Source: an uncultured Gaiellaceae bacterium
GTDB lineage: Bacteria > Actinomycetota > Thermoleophilia > Gaiellales > Gaiellaceae
Reading direction: 5' to 3'
Assembly (NCBI GenBank): GCA_955652075.1
Contig: CATPAS010000069.1
Span: 1-6,785, forward strand
DNA length: 6,785 bases
A program made the position numbers and the translations under genes. Each line of letters opens with the position of its first letter. The first letter of the stretch is position 1. The notes below the pieces were generated by a model, which searched no databases, was not told where the DNA came from, and worked only from the letters and a program-made list of their open reading frames with translations. Shown here in pieces: positions 6,040-6,785 of the stretch.

Positions 6040-6760
6040 GCAGCTCGGCAGGCGTCTCGACGAGGAGGTCGGCGCGATCGCGCAACTCGGGCGGCCCTTC
6101 CGCGGACGCGACTGCGATGCGCACGCCGAGCTCCAGGTCTTCGAGGGCTTCGAACCCATCGAGGTCGGTCGTGTCGTCGCCCGCGTAGAGCGCACGTCTG
6201 AGGTTCCGCTCGGCGAGCAGCTGCCGGACCGCGGTCCCCTTGTTCACGTTCAGTGGGGGCAGTACCTCGAGCACCTTTCGCCCGAAGCGGGCAACGAAGC
6301 CTGCGCGTTCCGCGCGTGTCTTCACGTCTTCGAGGGCCGCCCGGGCTGTGACTTCGTCCTCCGAGTCACGGTAATGAAGCGATGCCGTCAGCTGCTTGTT
6401 CTCCGTCGCAGGCCAGCTGACGTCCGCGAGAAACTGCTGCAGCCGGTCGCCCCATCCTGCCGCCTCGGCGTCGAGCTCCAGCCCGTGGTTGCCGACGTAG
6501 ACGAGGCCGGGGACGCCCACGATCCGTCGCGCGTCTGCGCCGGCACGGCCGGAGACGCAAGCCACCAGCGCGTAGCGCTCGTTCAGGCGGCGAAGCTCGA
6601 CACGCGTCTCGTCGGGGACGCGCGCATCCTGCGGCCTCGCAACGATCGGTGCGAGCACGCCGTCGACGTCCAGGAACAGACCCGCCAGCGCCGGATCGTC
6701 GGCAAGCCGGTCAAGCGCGTCGAGCGGTTTTTGTCGAGTTCCGATGGTTCGACCGGTCAT
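6017..6760 (-). CDS. otsB: Trehalose-6-phosphate phosphatase (HAD superfamily, OtsB type)
   Basis: Mg-dependent HAD phosphatase that by homology hydrolyses trehalose-6-phosphate to trehalose, the second step of the OtsA/OtsB route for this stress solute. It has 247 residues, normal for stand-alone OtsB. Motif I is LFLDVDGVLAPI (nucleophile D31, general acid D33). Motif II is VSGR (S70), followed by GNHGLEL (90-96). The cap carries ENKQLTASLHYRD (120-132). Then come KVLEVLPPLNVNKG (162-175, with K174) and motif IV YAGDDTTDLDGF (D195, D196, D199). Relatives usually read DYDGTL and GDDxTDE, so this is a somewhat variant subfamily, but all catalytic acids are present. Start ATG 6760 has only a weak GGAA upstream, and the remaining 25 bases of window show no clear promoter. 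Its 3' end overlaps the decarboxylase gene by 23 bases. No otsA is in view; it may lie beyond the right edge. Confidence 0.91.
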   Translation of the reverse strand: MTGRTIGTRQKPLDALDRLADDPALAGLFLDVDGVLAPIVARPQDARVPDETRVELRRLNERYALVACVSGRAGADARRIVGVPGLVYVGNHGLELDAEAAGWGDRLQQFLADVSWPATENKQLTASLHYRDSEDEVTARAALEDVKTRAERAGFVARFGRKVLEVLPPLNVNKGTAVRQLLAERNLRRALYAGDDTTDLDGFEALEDLELGVRIAVASAEGPPELRDRADLLVETPAELLTLLRRL

Positions 6761-6785
6761 TTCCGACGGATGTACGAGCAGAGCC

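Noticed and set aside
1..6785. Mobile elements, CRISPR arrays, tRNA/rRNA genes, phage or defence genes
   Set aside because: No direct repeat series, transposase, integrase, attachment-like repeat or RNA fold was seen. All space is taken by housekeeping genes.

Overview
The window is GC-rich, with third codon positions mostly G or C. It is almost solid coding sequence: eight genes, no gap longer than 25 bases, and overlaps at five of the seven junctions. All eight belong to recognisable housekeeping or metabolic families. There is no sign of mobile DNA, CRISPR, tRNA/rRNA or foreign composition. High GC, several GTG starts, a mycobacterial-type polyprenol-phosphate mannose synthase and a possible leaderless promoter point to Actinomycetota, perhaps a deep-branching class such as Thermoleophilia. 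The phylum is a fair inference and the class is a guess.

Left part (2-2002, plus strand): a thiamine block thiM (5' end cut by the window) - thiE - thiL, telescoped by 4- and 14-base overlaps. ThiM phosphorylates salvaged thiazole alcohol, ThiE joins thiazole phosphate to the pyrimidine diphosphate to give thiamine phosphate, and ThiL phosphorylates that to the cofactor thiamine diphosphate. A perfect 9-bp inverted repeat lies just after the thiE stop, inside the start of thiL.

Middle (1976-3035, minus strand): a GT2 polyprenol-phosphate mannose synthase-like gene followed 16 bases later by a small thioredoxin, probably one transcript. The thioredoxin end overlaps the thiL end tail to tail.

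Right part: a bacterial family X DNA polymerase with a PHP nuclease domain (polX, 3053-4744) runs divergently from the mannosyltransferase gene, with only 17 bases between the two GTG starts. That gap holds an AT-rich island that reads as a -10-like element in both directions, 6 bases from each start. polX overlaps by 4 bases an aromatic-L-amino-acid decarboxylase-type PLP enzyme (4741-6039). That gene overlaps by 23 bases the end of a minus-strand trehalose-6-phosphate phosphatase (6017-6760).

I found no undescribed multi-gene system. The points most worth checking are the symmetric back-to-back leaderless promoter, the polX-decarboxylase coupling, and the tail-to-tail overlaps that leave no room for ordinary terminators.
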